A stretch of DNA of 64,000 nt from Pyrinomonadaceae bacterium (GCA_025054715.1 JANWYH010000001.1:122001-186000); one strand, 5' to 3'. Counted from the first letter of the stretch, positions 18,439 to 27,326 are shown. Notes: generated from the sequence alone by a model not told the origin. Numbers and translations: made by a program.

Positions 18439-18713
18439 TTTTCTTTCCTCCCGATTTCAGACTAAGACTAAGAAAAACGGCTGGCAATTTTCTGCAAGGC
18501 AACCGATTTATGTGAAGTGACCTTTTAACAAAATTTGTCACCTTTGGCATTATGAACAAAAACTATACACAATGTCAAGAGTTGTTTTGGACGGAACCTT
18601 TTCTCAACTCTTGCTCTTTTATTTTAGCAAAAGTTTGTCTTGTGAAACAGTCTTCAAACAAAACCTTAAACGGATTTGAACAAAGCCAGATAAACTGCAA
18701 TAATTCAATCATT

Positions 18714-19418
18714 ATGGACGAGCTTTTTTCAATTGCGAATTTCTCTATTCTTTTCTATGGATTTTTGATAGGTTTAAAGCATGCGACTGATACAGATCAT
18801 CTTGCCGCAATTGGCACGATAATTGCCGAAAAGCGAAGTTTGCTGAGTTCGGCTCTCGTGGGTGGTTTATGGGGATTAGGACATACGGTTTCTTTATCTT
18901 TAGCTGGGTTTTTGATTCTTTTTTTGGAGTTTCAAATTAGTGAAGAGGTAGAAAAGTTTTTTGAATCTTGCGTTGCAGTAATGCTTTTATTGTTAGGGCT
19001 TAACGTATTTAGAAAGCTTTTACAAGGTGGCGAGCTTCATTTTCACACTCATTCTCATGGGAGCATCACGCATGCTCACCCTCATATTCACTTGGGAGAG
19101 GACGCAGCTCATACGCATCACGGTTTAGATTTAACGTTTCGCTCTTTTCTTATCGGGCTTGTTCATGGGCTGGCTGGAAGTGCAGGTTTAATGCTTATGG
19201 TCATTCCGACGATTAACTCAAAGCTACTTGGCATTGTCTACATAATTGTTTTTGGTATCGGCTCTATAGGTGGGATGATGATTATGAGCTTTTTGGTAGG
19301 GCTTCCTTTTTTCCTCTCATCTGGGTTTATTCGCTTGAACAAAATTTTGCAAGTTTTGGCTGGAAGCTTTAGCCTCTTTGTAGGTGTTTACATTATTTAC
19401 GAAATTTATTTTACGTAA
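18714..19418 (+). CDS. NiCoT-type nickel/cobalt transporter (UreH/HupE-like)
   Basis: About 234 residues with six or so hydrophobic helices. The second helix carries the HX4DH metal-transport motif as HATDTDH. A histidine-rich loop (FHTHSHGSITHAHPHIHLGE) between membrane segments fits Ni2+ or Co2+ binding, as in RcnA/NicO and UreH-like permeases. ATG 18714 is chosen because it gives a helix start that fits the family; an open frame extends upstream to 18552 but its extra residues are polar and unlike a transporter. Whether it imports or exports, and which metal, is not clear. The debranching-enzyme gene begins four bases after its stop. Confidence 0.85.
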   Translation: MDELFSIANFSILFYGFLIGLKHATDTDHLAAIGTIIAEKRSLLSSALVGGLWGLGHTVSLSLAGFLILFLEFQISEEVEKFFESCVAVMLLLLGLNVFRKLLQGGELHFHTHSHGSITHAHPHIHLGEDAAHTHHGLDLTFRSFLIGLVHGLAGSAGLMLMVIPTINSKLLGIVYIIVFGIGSIGGMMIMSFLVGLPFFLSSGFIRLNKILQVLAGSFSLFVGVYIIYEIYFT

Positions 19419-19422
19419 AGTT

Positions 19423-21384
19423 ATGCTGTTTTTTGGTTCGGAAGTCTGTTCTAACTTGAATGAATCGGCTTCTAGAGAGTGGCTTGAGACAAATGGTTTA
19501 GGTGGCTTTGCTTGCGGAACTATCTCAGGTATAAATACAAGACGTTATCACAGTTATTTAACCATAGCTACGAGTCCGCCGGTTAAGCGCATCAGAGTTT
19601 TATCTAAATTTGAAGAGACACTTTTTGTAAATGGTCGAGAGTATGAACTTTCGGCTAATCAGTATCCGGGTGCAATCTATCCACAAGGTTATAGATATAT
19701 TCTTAACTTTACGCCAAAGCCTTTCCCAAGATGGGTTTTTGAGATTGAAGGGGTAAAGATTGAGAAGGTTTTATTTATGCCTTATGGCTGTGATGTAGTA
19801 GTTTGTCGCTATAAAATGCTTGATGAATGCGAAGATTGTTATTTGGAATTAAAGCCTTTGATTTGTTTTGTTGACTATCACTCCTTACAGCGGGAAAATC
19901 ATCTGATTGATACTTCCTTTGAAGAATCCGAAGATGCCGTATTAATAAAGCCTTATTCAGATCTACCAGAAATCTTCTTTTGTCATAACGCACAGAGCGT
20001 GCAAAAAACTGGATATTGGTATAGAAACTTTGAATATCAAATAGAAAAGGAGCGAGGTTTCGATTTTCATGAAGACCTTTTTCAGCCCTTTAAATTGCGA
20101 TTTAATCTGAAAATTGATGCGATAGTGCTGACCTCAACTGAAAAGACAGAGTACGAGAAGGCTTTTCAGCTAGAAGAGCTCGAAGTGCAAAGGCGCAAAA
20201 TTTTGACTGAGCATGCAAAGGATGAGTTTGAGGAGGCGCTACTGCTTGCTGCCGATCAATTTATCGTGAGACGAGATTCTGGGTTTACAGTAATTGCAGG
20301 CTATCCATGGTTTACCGATTGGGGAAGAGACACAATGATTTCCTTAAATGGACTGACTTTGATTACTAATCGCCCTGTAATTGCTAAAAACATTTTACTT
20401 GAATTTTCAAAATACATTTCGGAAGGAATGATTCCGAACCGTTTTCCTGATAATGGTCAAGAACCAGAATATAATTCTGTTGATGCAACACTTTGGTATT
20501 TTGAGGCAATCAGAGCTTATGTTGAAAAGACAGGAGATTATGATTTTGTACGACGTGACATTTACGAAAAGCTCGTTGACATAATAGCATGGCACTTGCG
20601 GGGTACACGCTTTCAGATACATGTCGATACAGATGGGCTTCTTTATGCAGGTGAGAATGGCTCGCAGCTTACATGGATGGACGTAGCAATAAATGGCAGT
20701 CCTGTTACACCGCGAATAGGCAAGCCCGTGGAGATACAAGCTCTCTGGTTCAATGCTTTAATGATAATGGCAAAATTTGCCGAATTTTTTGGTAGTGAGT
20801 CTGATTGCTCTCTTTATAAATCAATGGCAGATATGACGCGATATAGTTTCAATCAGCTTTTTTGGAATGAGGAAAAGCAGTGCCTTTTTGATGTCGTATC
20901 TAATGGCAAGATAGATTCATCTGTACGCCCAAATCAGATTTTTGCCGTAAGCCTTCCTTATTCAATGTTGGATTTAGAGAGGGCGAGAAAAGTAGTTGAA
21001 AGGGTCGAGGAGCAACTTTTGACGCCTTTTGGGCTTCGTTCGCTCTCATCTAAAGAAAAGAATTATCAGCCGAGATACGAAGGAGGACCTTCGGAAAGAG
21101 ATGCTGCTTATCATCAAGGAACAGTTTGGGCTTGGCTTATCGGAGCTTTCGTAGATGCTTATCAAAAAGTATTTCCTGAAAGGAAAGAAAAGCTAAAGCT
21201 CGTAATTGAGCCTTTTAAAAAGCATCTTACGGAAGGTTGTGTCGGACAGATTTCAGAGATTTTTGATGCAGAACCACCTCATCAACATCGGGGCTGTTTT
21301 GCGCAAGCGTGGAGTGTAGCAGAAGTTTTACGTGCCTACAAGCTCATTAATGACTCATCCTTAGCTCATAAGGGGAAGACATAA
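19423..21384 (+). CDS. glycogen debranching enzyme, archaeal type (amylo-alpha-1,6-glucosidase)
   Basis: 653 residues. The N-terminal domain (about 10-270) starts with the family hallmark REWLETNGLGGFACGTISG and NTRRYHSYL. The C-terminal (alpha/alpha)6 barrel (about 280-640) has PWFTDWGRDTMISLNGL, NRFPDNGQEPEYNSVDATLW and YHQGTVWAWLIGAF. This GH133-type enzyme removes alpha-1,6 branches from limit dextrin during glycogen breakdown. ATG 19423 lies just after the transporter gene and gives the usual N-terminus; an upstream in-frame ATG would overlap the transporter. No other glycogen genes are nearby. Confidence 0.92.
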   Translation: MLFFGSEVCSNLNESASREWLETNGLGGFACGTISGINTRRYHSYLTIATSPPVKRIRVLSKFEETLFVNGREYELSANQYPGAIYPQGYRYILNFTPKPFPRWVFEIEGVKIEKVLFMPYGCDVVVCRYKMLDECEDCYLELKPLICFVDYHSLQRENHLIDTSFEESEDAVLIKPYSDLPEIFFCHNAQSVQKTGYWYRNFEYQIEKERGFDFHEDLFQPFKLRFNLKIDAIVLTSTEKTEYEKAFQLEELEVQRRKILTEHAKDEFEEALLLAADQFIVRRDSGFTVIAGYPWFTDWGRDTMISLNGLTLITNRPVIAKNILLEFSKYISEGMIPNRFPDNGQEPEYNSVDATLWYFEAIRAYVEKTGDYDFVRRDIYEKLVDIIAWHLRGTRFQIHVDTDGLLYAGENGSQLTWMDVAINGSPVTPRIGKPVEIQALWFNALMIMAKFAEFFGSESDCSLYKSMADMTRYSFNQLFWNEEKQCLFDVVSNGKIDSSVRPNQIFAVSLPYSMLDLERARKVVERVEEQLLTPFGLRSLSSKEKNYQPRYEGGPSERDAAYHQGTVWAWLIGAFVDAYQKVFPERKEKLKLVIEPFKKHLTEGCVGQISEIFDAEPPHQHRGCFAQAWSVAEVLRAYKLINDSSLAHKGKT

Positions 21385-21395
21385 GAACTAGGTTT

Positions 21396-23582
21396 TCATT
21401 CAGTTTTGGACTTCTTAGAAATCTCGAATTCTAAAACCTGCAGCCACTTTTCTATTTGCCTTTTTTCCGATTCAGAGAGTTTACGTTTGCCAAAACGGAC
21501 TTCGTTGTATTTTTCGGTGATTTTTTTAGCTTCTAAAAAGCCAATGGCTAAGGCAAATTCCATCGGAGTTTGGGAAAATTCACGTTTGAGACCGTTTCTT
21601 TCAAGTATTTTCACCATTTTGCTATAAAACTCAACATCGCAATCTGTCTTCGCATTTGAGAGTTTGCTTTTTAGCTTCAAAAGTAGCTCTGAAAATCTCA
21701 GTTTTCGATAGATCACACTAAAAAACCATATTGCGAGTAGGGTTAAGCCTAACAATGAGACAGCTTTTATGATAGCAATTAGACTTGCCTTAATGCCTCT
21801 TTGCCCTATTAAATCTTGCCACCATTGGGATAAAAGACCAACAATTGTTTTTGCTTTTTCACTTAAGAATTGCCGTGCTTTTCTTATCTGCGTGTAAAAG
21901 TTGCTCATTAAGGATTTTTGTTCTTGACTATCGTAGCTTACTACATATTGAATCCATAAAGCTTCAAGGGCTTCAAGATAGCGACTAAATTCTAAAACGA
22001 TGTTTGTCTGATCTAGTGACGGCATTTGCCTTCCAGCCGCTGGAGTCGGATCGAATGCTATCCAAGCATTTTCGCGAGGGAAATAAACCTCTACCCATGC
22101 ATGAGCATGTTTTTGCCTAACTATATACACATCGGCTGTTTCATTATATTCGCCACTTTGAAAGCCCGTAGCGATTCTTGTAGCAATGCCTTGAGTTCGA
22201 AGCATCACGGCCATTGCGCTTGCAAAGTATTCACAGTGTCCTTCACGAACATTGAAAAGAAAGTCCGCTAAAGGTTCGCTTCCACCCGCCTTAAGATCGA
22301 GCGTGTATCCGAAGTTTTCTTGTAAGTATCTTTCGATGGCTCTAGCTTTGTCATATCGGTTTGTTGCATTGGCTTTTGATATAATCTCTTCGGCCAAGCT
22401 AACTATGCGAGGGTCAATTCTATCAGGGAGTTGAAGGTAACGGTAATGGCTAAAAGAGTATTGAGAGTCATCACTTCTTAATCTTTCGATGCTTGGAGCA
22501 GAAATATCCGAAAGAACCTTGTAAGAAAAGCGCTCTGAACCAACGCGGGCTACACTTACAGCTCCTTCAGCATCCTTGTTTATCAGCTTAAATGGACCTT
22601 GAAAGGCAACAGGTCGCCATAGAGAGAAAAGCACAGGCGTATCTAAGGGTTCTAAATAAACGGTTTGAGAGATCAAATTTGAGGCTTCTGTTGCTCCATC
22701 AACCACGAAAAAATCTTGTTCCGTTTTAATAAATGGCTCAGTGTAGTTTCTTCGAGTTCTATACCAGCTTATATTGTCGAAGTAATCAAGCGCCATTGCT
22801 CGCCATTTTATATCGGGGACTTGACGATCAACGCGGACTCTCATGACGACGTCGTTACTTTGCTGAATACGAGCTATTTGTCCTAGTCTTATAGAATCAG
22901 AAAAACCCGTTGTAAGTCCACCACCAAGATTAGCCCCAAATCCGGCTCCGCCAACGCGAGGAAGTGTAAAAAACAAAGGCACAGATAGGAAGACAGTAGA
23001 AAAAAGAAGTGCAGCTGCTACAGCGAACAGTCTATAGTGGGACTTTCCTTCAAAAGAGCTTACCGCTTTGGAAATGAGGGTCATCTTTCTTATTTCAAAG
23101 CAGATGATAGCGCAGATGATAAAGAAAAGATATATAAGTAGCGATAGAATAAACAAAGGGCTTATACTAAATCCTGCAGATAGAAGGACTTGAAAAAACG
23201 ATGTGAGATAAATGAAAAACCAGTCTCGGTTACTCTTCTTTTGCAAGAGTTTGATTGCTGTAAGTGTTAAGATCATCTTTGCAAGGCTACTTGCCATTGC
23301 AACTTCTCTTGCCGAAGAGCCGAGTTGATACCTCCAGTCAAGATAAAATATCGGCAAAAAAACGAGAATCAGAATTAAGCTGAGCCTTTCGGATATTTGT
23401 TTTTCAGAATCTTCAATTCGCCATGCAATCAAGAATATGAAAGCAAAGATTGTTCCGAAAAAAAGGTTAATACCGCCAGATGTAAGCAATGCAAACAGTC
23501 CACAAAAGGCTGTCATGTAGGAGCTTAATCTGAACAGCCTTTCAAAATTTGAATTTATTTTTGTGGGTTGCAATTTTTGCAT
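21396..23582 (-). CDS. TgpA-like membrane transglutaminase-domain protein
   Basis: About 728 residues. The N-terminal part has some six hydrophobic helices (DUF3488-like, to about residue 200), then a periplasmic segment with the transglutaminase core: the Cys in EGHCEYFASAMAVMLR, the His in HAHAWVEVYF and the Asp in WIAFDPTPAAGR. A further transmembrane helix near 620 and a C-terminal DUF4129-like cytoplasmic tail follow. This is the layout of TgpA proteins, thought to act on periplasmic or cell-surface proteins. ATG 23582 is preferred; a TTG at 23624 would overlap the upstream gene by 35 bases. It is downstream of the exonuclease/pseudopolymerase gene on the same strand. Confidence 0.9.
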   Translation of the reverse strand: MQKLQPTKINSNFERLFRLSSYMTAFCGLFALLTSGGINLFFGTIFAFIFLIAWRIEDSEKQISERLSLILILVFLPIFYLDWRYQLGSSAREVAMASSLAKMILTLTAIKLLQKKSNRDWFFIYLTSFFQVLLSAGFSISPLFILSLLIYLFFIICAIICFEIRKMTLISKAVSSFEGKSHYRLFAVAAALLFSTVFLSVPLFFTLPRVGGAGFGANLGGGLTTGFSDSIRLGQIARIQQSNDVVMRVRVDRQVPDIKWRAMALDYFDNISWYRTRRNYTEPFIKTEQDFFVVDGATEASNLISQTVYLEPLDTPVLFSLWRPVAFQGPFKLINKDAEGAVSVARVGSERFSYKVLSDISAPSIERLRSDDSQYSFSHYRYLQLPDRIDPRIVSLAEEIISKANATNRYDKARAIERYLQENFGYTLDLKAGGSEPLADFLFNVREGHCEYFASAMAVMLRTQGIATRIATGFQSGEYNETADVYIVRQKHAHAWVEVYFPRENAWIAFDPTPAAGRQMPSLDQTNIVLEFSRYLEALEALWIQYVVSYDSQEQKSLMSNFYTQIRKARQFLSEKAKTIVGLLSQWWQDLIGQRGIKASLIAIIKAVSLLGLTLLAIWFFSVIYRKLRFSELLLKLKSKLSNAKTDCDVEFYSKMVKILERNGLKREFSQTPMEFALAIGFLEAKKITEKYNEVRFGKRKLSESEKRQIEKWLQVLEFEISKKSKTE

Positions 23583-23589
23583 TTTTTCA

Positions 23590-25350
23590 CTAAAAGCTCC
23601 AAGACTCAGACTCTCTGCTTTCAACGCGAATGGGCACGGAGTTTATAAATTCCTCACCTGCCTTTTTCATTACTTCTTTAGTCAGATCGGAAATTTTTTT
23701 CGTTTCATCGGCATAACATTCAATTAAATATCCGTGTTGGAAAAGGTGAATAATCCTAGCCGATGAGTTTTTGAGATTTTTATCAAGAAGATACAAACAG
23801 TGCTTGAATATATCTGTTGAGAGAGCTTGAGCATGGAAGCTGCGAGCGTATCTCTTGGCAGACTTTCTTTTCTCCTCTGTGTCAAATTTTAACTTGCATA
23901 TTCTGCCTGACGTCGAACGGCAGATTTTTTCCTGCTCGGCTTTTTGCGACAAGCTTTCAAGCCATTGCCAAAGTCTCGGATAAAGTGCGAAGAATCTTCT
24001 AAAGAGCTCTTCGGCTTCTTCGGTGCTTATTCCGTTCAGTTTAGCTAAGTAAGAAGCTCCTGCGCCGTAAATAACGGCGTAGGACAATCTTTTTGTAAGT
24101 AACATGTGTTCTTCGGTTAGCTGCTCGGAATCAAGATTAAAAAGTTTCGTTGATAGCGCTATTTGAAAGTCTACGTTATTCGTTAGAGTGTTTATTAAGT
24201 CTTTATCTTGGGAAAGCTCTGCAAAAGCACGGAATTCCAGGTCCGGGTAAAACGCTAAGATGAGCTTCTTGTTTTCTGGGGCTACGAGGCATTTGCGATA
24301 TTCTAGGGGAAGTTGGTAAAGGTTAGGTTTGTAGCACCTTATGTTTCCTGAGAAAGTTGCGATTTGTTTGTAATCTGGATGAAGTCTTTGAGTCTGTGGC
24401 TTTATCAGTTTAAGAAAATCCTCGCCGAACTCGGATAAAAACTTCTCAGTTTCTAAGTATTCTAAAAACATAGAAGCTGTCGGATTAGTTGCGGCTAACG
24501 TTCTAAGTTCCTTTTGCAAGCTCTTTGAAGAAGCTGAGATTCCCAAAGCAGAGCGGACCTGATTTTGATCGTTGATGTCTATTTCGGCATTCTTCGAGAA
24601 AAGAAAGTTTTGAGAGTTTAGATTCGAGATATTTTTTTTAAGATTTTCTGATAAGTCAAGTTTTTTTTGTAATGTTTCATTTAAGTTTTTTTGCCACGAC
24701 GTCAGATCAACGTAAATTCCATTCATTTCTACGTTTGAGAGCGGTGTAATGCAATTAAATTCTATTTGTGCTGTTTTTGTTAAAGCTTCGCGCATCAGTT
24801 TTTCTTCTATTTGTTTGCCTAGTCTGAAAGCTACAACGGCGTCTGTAGCAGCGTATTTTAGTTGCGATTCTGTAAGTTCCGACGAGCTCCAGTCGGATTT
24901 TTGTTCGCTTTTATCTAACTCAAGGCCAAGAAAAAATTGGGCTACTTCTGCGAGACTATGTCTTTTTTCTTGATCGCCTGAATGAAGTAGCTGGCTTGCT
25001 AGCATGGTATCGAAAATTCCGCCTAATTCAACCCCTAGATGATGCTGAATCCACTTGGTATCAAACTTTGCGTTGTGAATGAATTTTGTTTTCTCTTTAT
25101 CTTTGAGAATTCTTCTTAAAGGTTCGAGCATTTCATTTTCTTTTAGGCTTCCATTTTCGGCAAAGTAGATTAGATCAACGACGATAGTAGCTTTGCTATT
25201 GCTGAGCTGAATAAGTCTTAAACTTCCTTCATGAGGATCGAACCCTGTCGTTTCTGTGTCGAGTCCTAAACAATCTTCGGATGAAAATTTTTCTTCGCAG
25301 ACTCTCTTTAGATGCTCGCCATTCTTGACTAGTTCAAAATAAACTTCCAT
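23590..25350 (-). CDS. DnaQ/RNase D-like 3'-5' exonuclease fused to a degenerate family A DNA polymerase domain
   Basis: 586 residues. The exonuclease domain (about 1-190) has all DEDDy residues: Asp31 and Glu33 (LDTETTG), Asp97 (HNAKFD), Tyr166 and Asp170 (YAATD). From about 325 the protein follows the PolA fold (IRCYKPNLYQLP, IYGAGASYLAKLNGIS, HAQALSTDI), but catalytic positions are changed. Motif A reads LAFYPDLEFR where LADYSQIELR is expected, so the metal-binding Asp is Phe367. Motif C reads QHGYL where VHDEL is expected, so its Asp is Gly540. In the O helix Lys420 and Tyr428 remain, but the upstream Arg is Met. There is no 5' nuclease domain. Predicted: active exonuclease, inactive polymerase that may still bind DNA. 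Confidence 0.9.
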   Translation of the reverse strand: MEVYFELVKNGEHLKRVCEEKFSSEDCLGLDTETTGFDPHEGSLRLIQLSNSKATIVVDLIYFAENGSLKENEMLEPLRRILKDKEKTKFIHNAKFDTKWIQHHLGVELGGIFDTMLASQLLHSGDQEKRHSLAEVAQFFLGLELDKSEQKSDWSSSELTESQLKYAATDAVVAFRLGKQIEEKLMREALTKTAQIEFNCITPLSNVEMNGIYVDLTSWQKNLNETLQKKLDLSENLKKNISNLNSQNFLFSKNAEIDINDQNQVRSALGISASSKSLQKELRTLAATNPTASMFLEYLETEKFLSEFGEDFLKLIKPQTQRLHPDYKQIATFSGNIRCYKPNLYQLPLEYRKCLVAPENKKLILAFYPDLEFRAFAELSQDKDLINTLTNNVDFQIALSTKLFNLDSEQLTEEHMLLTKRLSYAVIYGAGASYLAKLNGISTEEAEELFRRFFALYPRLWQWLESLSQKAEQEKICRSTSGRICKLKFDTEEKRKSAKRYARSFHAQALSTDIFKHCLYLLDKNLKNSSARIIHLFQHGYLIECYADETKKISDLTKEVMKKAGEEFINSVPIRVESRESESWSF

Positions 25351-25395
25351 AATCCAAAAAGTAAACCGAAATCAGAAAAAAATCAAAGATAACGT

Positions 25396-25425
25396 TTGAC
25401 AGGTTTAATTTTTAAGCAATATCAT
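25396..25425 (+). promoter_or_regulatory. promoter for the LysW-like gene
   Basis: TTGACA (25396-25401), 18-base spacer, then TATCAT (25420-25425; 5 of 6 matches), about 60 bases before the start codon in the divergent gap next to the exonuclease gene. Confidence 0.6.
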
Positions 25426-25485
25426 AAAACTTTTCTGCTGCATTCTGTTTTAGGAAAACCTAAAAACCAAAAAAGGAGATGGGAA

Positions 25486-25701
25486 ATGTTATCAGGAATC
25501 TGTCCTGAATGCGAAGAAGAAATCTATGTTGACGAAGACGCCGAAGAAGGCGACATCGTAGATTGTGAAGAGTGTGGAGCTAGGTTAGAACTTCTCAGCC
25601 TTTCTCCCGTCGAGTTTGTGATTATTGAGGATGAATATGAAGACTATGACGACTCAGATTTTGACTACGAAAGTTATGACTATGAAGACGATCGTTATTG
25701 A
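25486..25701 (+). CDS. LysW-like zinc-binding small acidic protein
   Basis: 71 residues, very acidic. The first 45 match the amino-group carrier protein LysW: CPECEEEI, then DIVDCEECGARLELLSLSPV, giving Cys6, Cys9, Cys27 and Cys30 for one zinc. True LysW ends in EDWGE, whose terminal Glu carries the lysine or arginine intermediates. Here the end is replaced by a Tyr/Asp/Glu-rich tail ending DDRY. It therefore cannot serve as the standard carrier and no lysine genes are nearby. ATG 25486 has a strong AAAGGAGATGGGAA upstream. Its stop overlaps the tail of the convergent VWFA gene by a few bases. Confidence 0.78.
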   Translation: MLSGICPECEEEIYVDEDAEEGDIVDCEECGARLELLSLSPVEFVIIEDEYEDYDDSDFDYESYDYEDDRY

Positions 25702-26645
25702 ATAGGAAATTTGTATCCCAAGCGGTTTTGTCTTATCTTGTAGTTTCCTTGTTTTATTTTTATCTTGACTTCTCGAAAACGGCCGTCTCGCTTACTTTCT
25801 TCTGACGGGTAAAAGGCGAGAACGTATGAGCCTGTGAACTCATCGGACAAAGCTCTGAAAATTTCGTCTAGCTCTTGTTCGGTTGGATAAAATGTCCTGC
25901 CGCCAGTTTTTTCTATGATACCGCTGGCTTCTAGTGGAGTAAGAAGTGGTCTTTTGTTTCGACTAAAAATAGAGTAAGAAGGCAGAATTATCGAGTAAAT
26001 AGTTACTTCAGCTGTGTTTGCCCTTTCAATAACTGTTTCCGGAGTGACCAAATCACCGACTGGAAATCCATCCGTTATTAAAACGACTATTTTCCTTGCT
26101 AGTTTTTCGTTTTTTTGATTAGGAATTTGCCTTCTTAACATTCTTATTGCGGTATCAACAGCATCGTAGGCATGAGTTGAAAGACCGTCTCTTTCATGTT
26201 CAAGTTTTAGAATAGCTTTTCTGATTTTATCGGGATTATTTGTAAATGGTAACAAGACTTTAACACGCATTCCGAATGTGAGGATTGCAAATTGAGAGCG
26301 GTAATCGGCAAGAGTCTCTATAAACCTTGATATTACGAATTTTAATTTCTCTATCTCTTGCTCTGTCATACTTCCAGATACGTCTAGGGCGAAAACCACA
26401 GCAAGCGGACGTGACTTTCCGTTATTTTTAATAGGTTCAAAAAAATCTATCTTTCTTTCAACTCCATTTTCAAATATCTGGAAATCTTCGGACTTAAGTC
26501 CACGCACAATGTTTCCTTTTTTGTCTGTCACTGTAACTTCAAAGTTTATAAGATCGGTTTCTACACGGATAGGCTTGGCTTCACTCTGAGGAAAAGTTGA
26601 CATAGATAAAAGGAAGAAAAGAAAAGTTAAAGCGAAAGCTTTCAT
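25695..26645 (-). CDS. VWFA-related protein, acidobacterial type
   Basis: 316 residues with an N-terminal signal peptide (hydrophobic residues 4-15, cleavage likely near PQSEA). A beta-rich N-terminal part (LINFEVTVTDKKGNIVRGL) leads into a von Willebrand A domain with the MIDAS motif DVSGSM near residue 95, the downstream FGMRVKV strand and ITDGFPVGD. This domain combination is the exported VWFA-related family expanded in Acidobacteriota. It probably binds other proteins in a metal-dependent way outside the cytoplasm. Partner unknown. Confidence 0.88.
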   Translation of the reverse strand: MKAFALTFLFFLLSMSTFPQSEAKPIRVETDLINFEVTVTDKKGNIVRGLKSEDFQIFENGVERKIDFFEPIKNNGKSRPLAVVFALDVSGSMTEQEIEKLKFVISRFIETLADYRSQFAILTFGMRVKVLLPFTNNPDKIRKAILKLEHERDGLSTHAYDAVDTAIRMLRRQIPNQKNEKLARKIVVLITDGFPVGDLVTPETVIERANTAEVTIYSIILPSYSIFSRNKRPLLTPLEASGIIEKTGGRTFYPTEQELDEIFRALSDEFTGSYVLAFYPSEESKRDGRFREVKIKIKQGNYKIRQNRLGYKFPIQ

Positions 26646-26752
26646 GCTCTTCTACTCCTTTCCTCAGAAGATTTTTTCATCTTTAGTAAGGTGTGTCAAT
26701 GAGTTTTAACGTAAGGTTAGTCTGAGGTTGTTGTTTGAAAAGAAAAAGGAGC

Positions 26753-26779
26753 GCCTTCTCCCGTTTTTAGGGAGAAGGC
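26753..26779 (-). terminator. intrinsic terminator after the haemoglobin gene
   Basis: Perfect 10-base stem GCCTTCTCCC / GGGAGAAGGC with a 7-base loop. Read on the minus strand it is followed by a T-rich run (GCTCCTTTTTCTTTTC), just after the haemoglobin stop codon. Confidence 0.8.
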
Positions 26780-26786
26780 AATGAAA

Positions 26787-27224
26787 TTACTTTTCTACTA
26801 TATCTTTTTTCATTCCGCTTAAGGCTGTGATAACTTCGTTTCTTTCCCTTTCGGGGACCTTGAATTTATCGAAAGTCTCATTTGCAAGCTTTACAAATAT
26901 TTTCCAATCTTCTTCATCAAGTCCGAGTCCAGCGTGTGCAGTTTTCATGTCTCTTCCAGTATAAACACAAGGTCCCCCTGAAATCTGGCATAAAAAGTCA
27001 ACAAGATGTTGGCGAAGTCGCTTTTTCGAGCTTGTGCTTAATCCAACGAAATATTCTGATAATTTTTTATCTTGAACGAGTCTGGCTATTAAGTCATCTG
27101 TTACAGCAGCTATAGCATCATAGCCACCGAGACGCTGATATAAGCTTTTTTCTTGTGCTGAAGAGTTAACTGCGAAAACAAACAGCATCACAATAGAGAA
27201 GATTAAAAGCTTTGCTTTCATCAT
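26787..27224 (-). CDS. exported group 1 truncated haemoglobin
   Basis: About 145 residues. A signal peptide (MMKAKLLIFSIVMLFVFAVN, cleaved near SSAQ) precedes a 2-on-2 globin. The proximal haem His is in KTAHAGLGL, and the family motifs LYQRLGGYDAI and GGPCVYTGRDMK are clear. The usual Phe-Tyr at B9-B10 is replaced by Leu-Ile (DDLIARL), so the distal Tyr that stabilises bound O2 is missing. Start: ATG 27224 (or the next ATG at 27221), with GAAAGGAG just upstream; an earlier in-frame start is less likely. A periplasmic place suggests O2, NO or haem handling there. A cysteine pair (CQISGGPC) may form a disulfide after export. Confidence 0.88.
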   Translation of the reverse strand: MMKAKLLIFSIVMLFVFAVNSSAQEKSLYQRLGGYDAIAAVTDDLIARLVQDKKLSEYFVGLSTSSKKRLRQHLVDFLCQISGGPCVYTGRDMKTAHAGLGLDEEDWKIFVKLANETFDKFKVPERERNEVITALSGMKKDIVEK

Positions 27225-27301
27225 ATTTCTACTCCTTTCAAAGTTAGGTTTTTTCAAGCTATTTATTTCGCATTTTGCGTGAAAGTGGATGCAGAAAAGA
27301 T

Positions 27302-27326
27302 AAGCGCCCGAAAAAATCGGGCGCTT
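27302..27326 (-). terminator. strong hairpin after the fasciclin gene, possibly bidirectional
   Basis: Perfect 10-base stem AAGCGCCCGA / TCGGGCGCTT with a 5-base A loop. On the minus strand it is followed by ATCTTTT; on the plus strand by a T run as well. It separates the fasciclin gene from the haemoglobin gene downstream. Confidence 0.85.

Noticed and set aside
18514-18542. GTGAC ... GTCAC inverted repeat as a metal-responsive operator for the transporter
   Set aside because: The arms are only five bases and lie about 170 bases from the chosen start; too weak to call.
18552-18713. N-terminal extension of the Ni/Co transporter
   Set aside because: The extra 54 residues are polar with several Cys and Asn and do not resemble a transporter N-terminus or a signal peptide; the start at 18714 gives the normal first helix.
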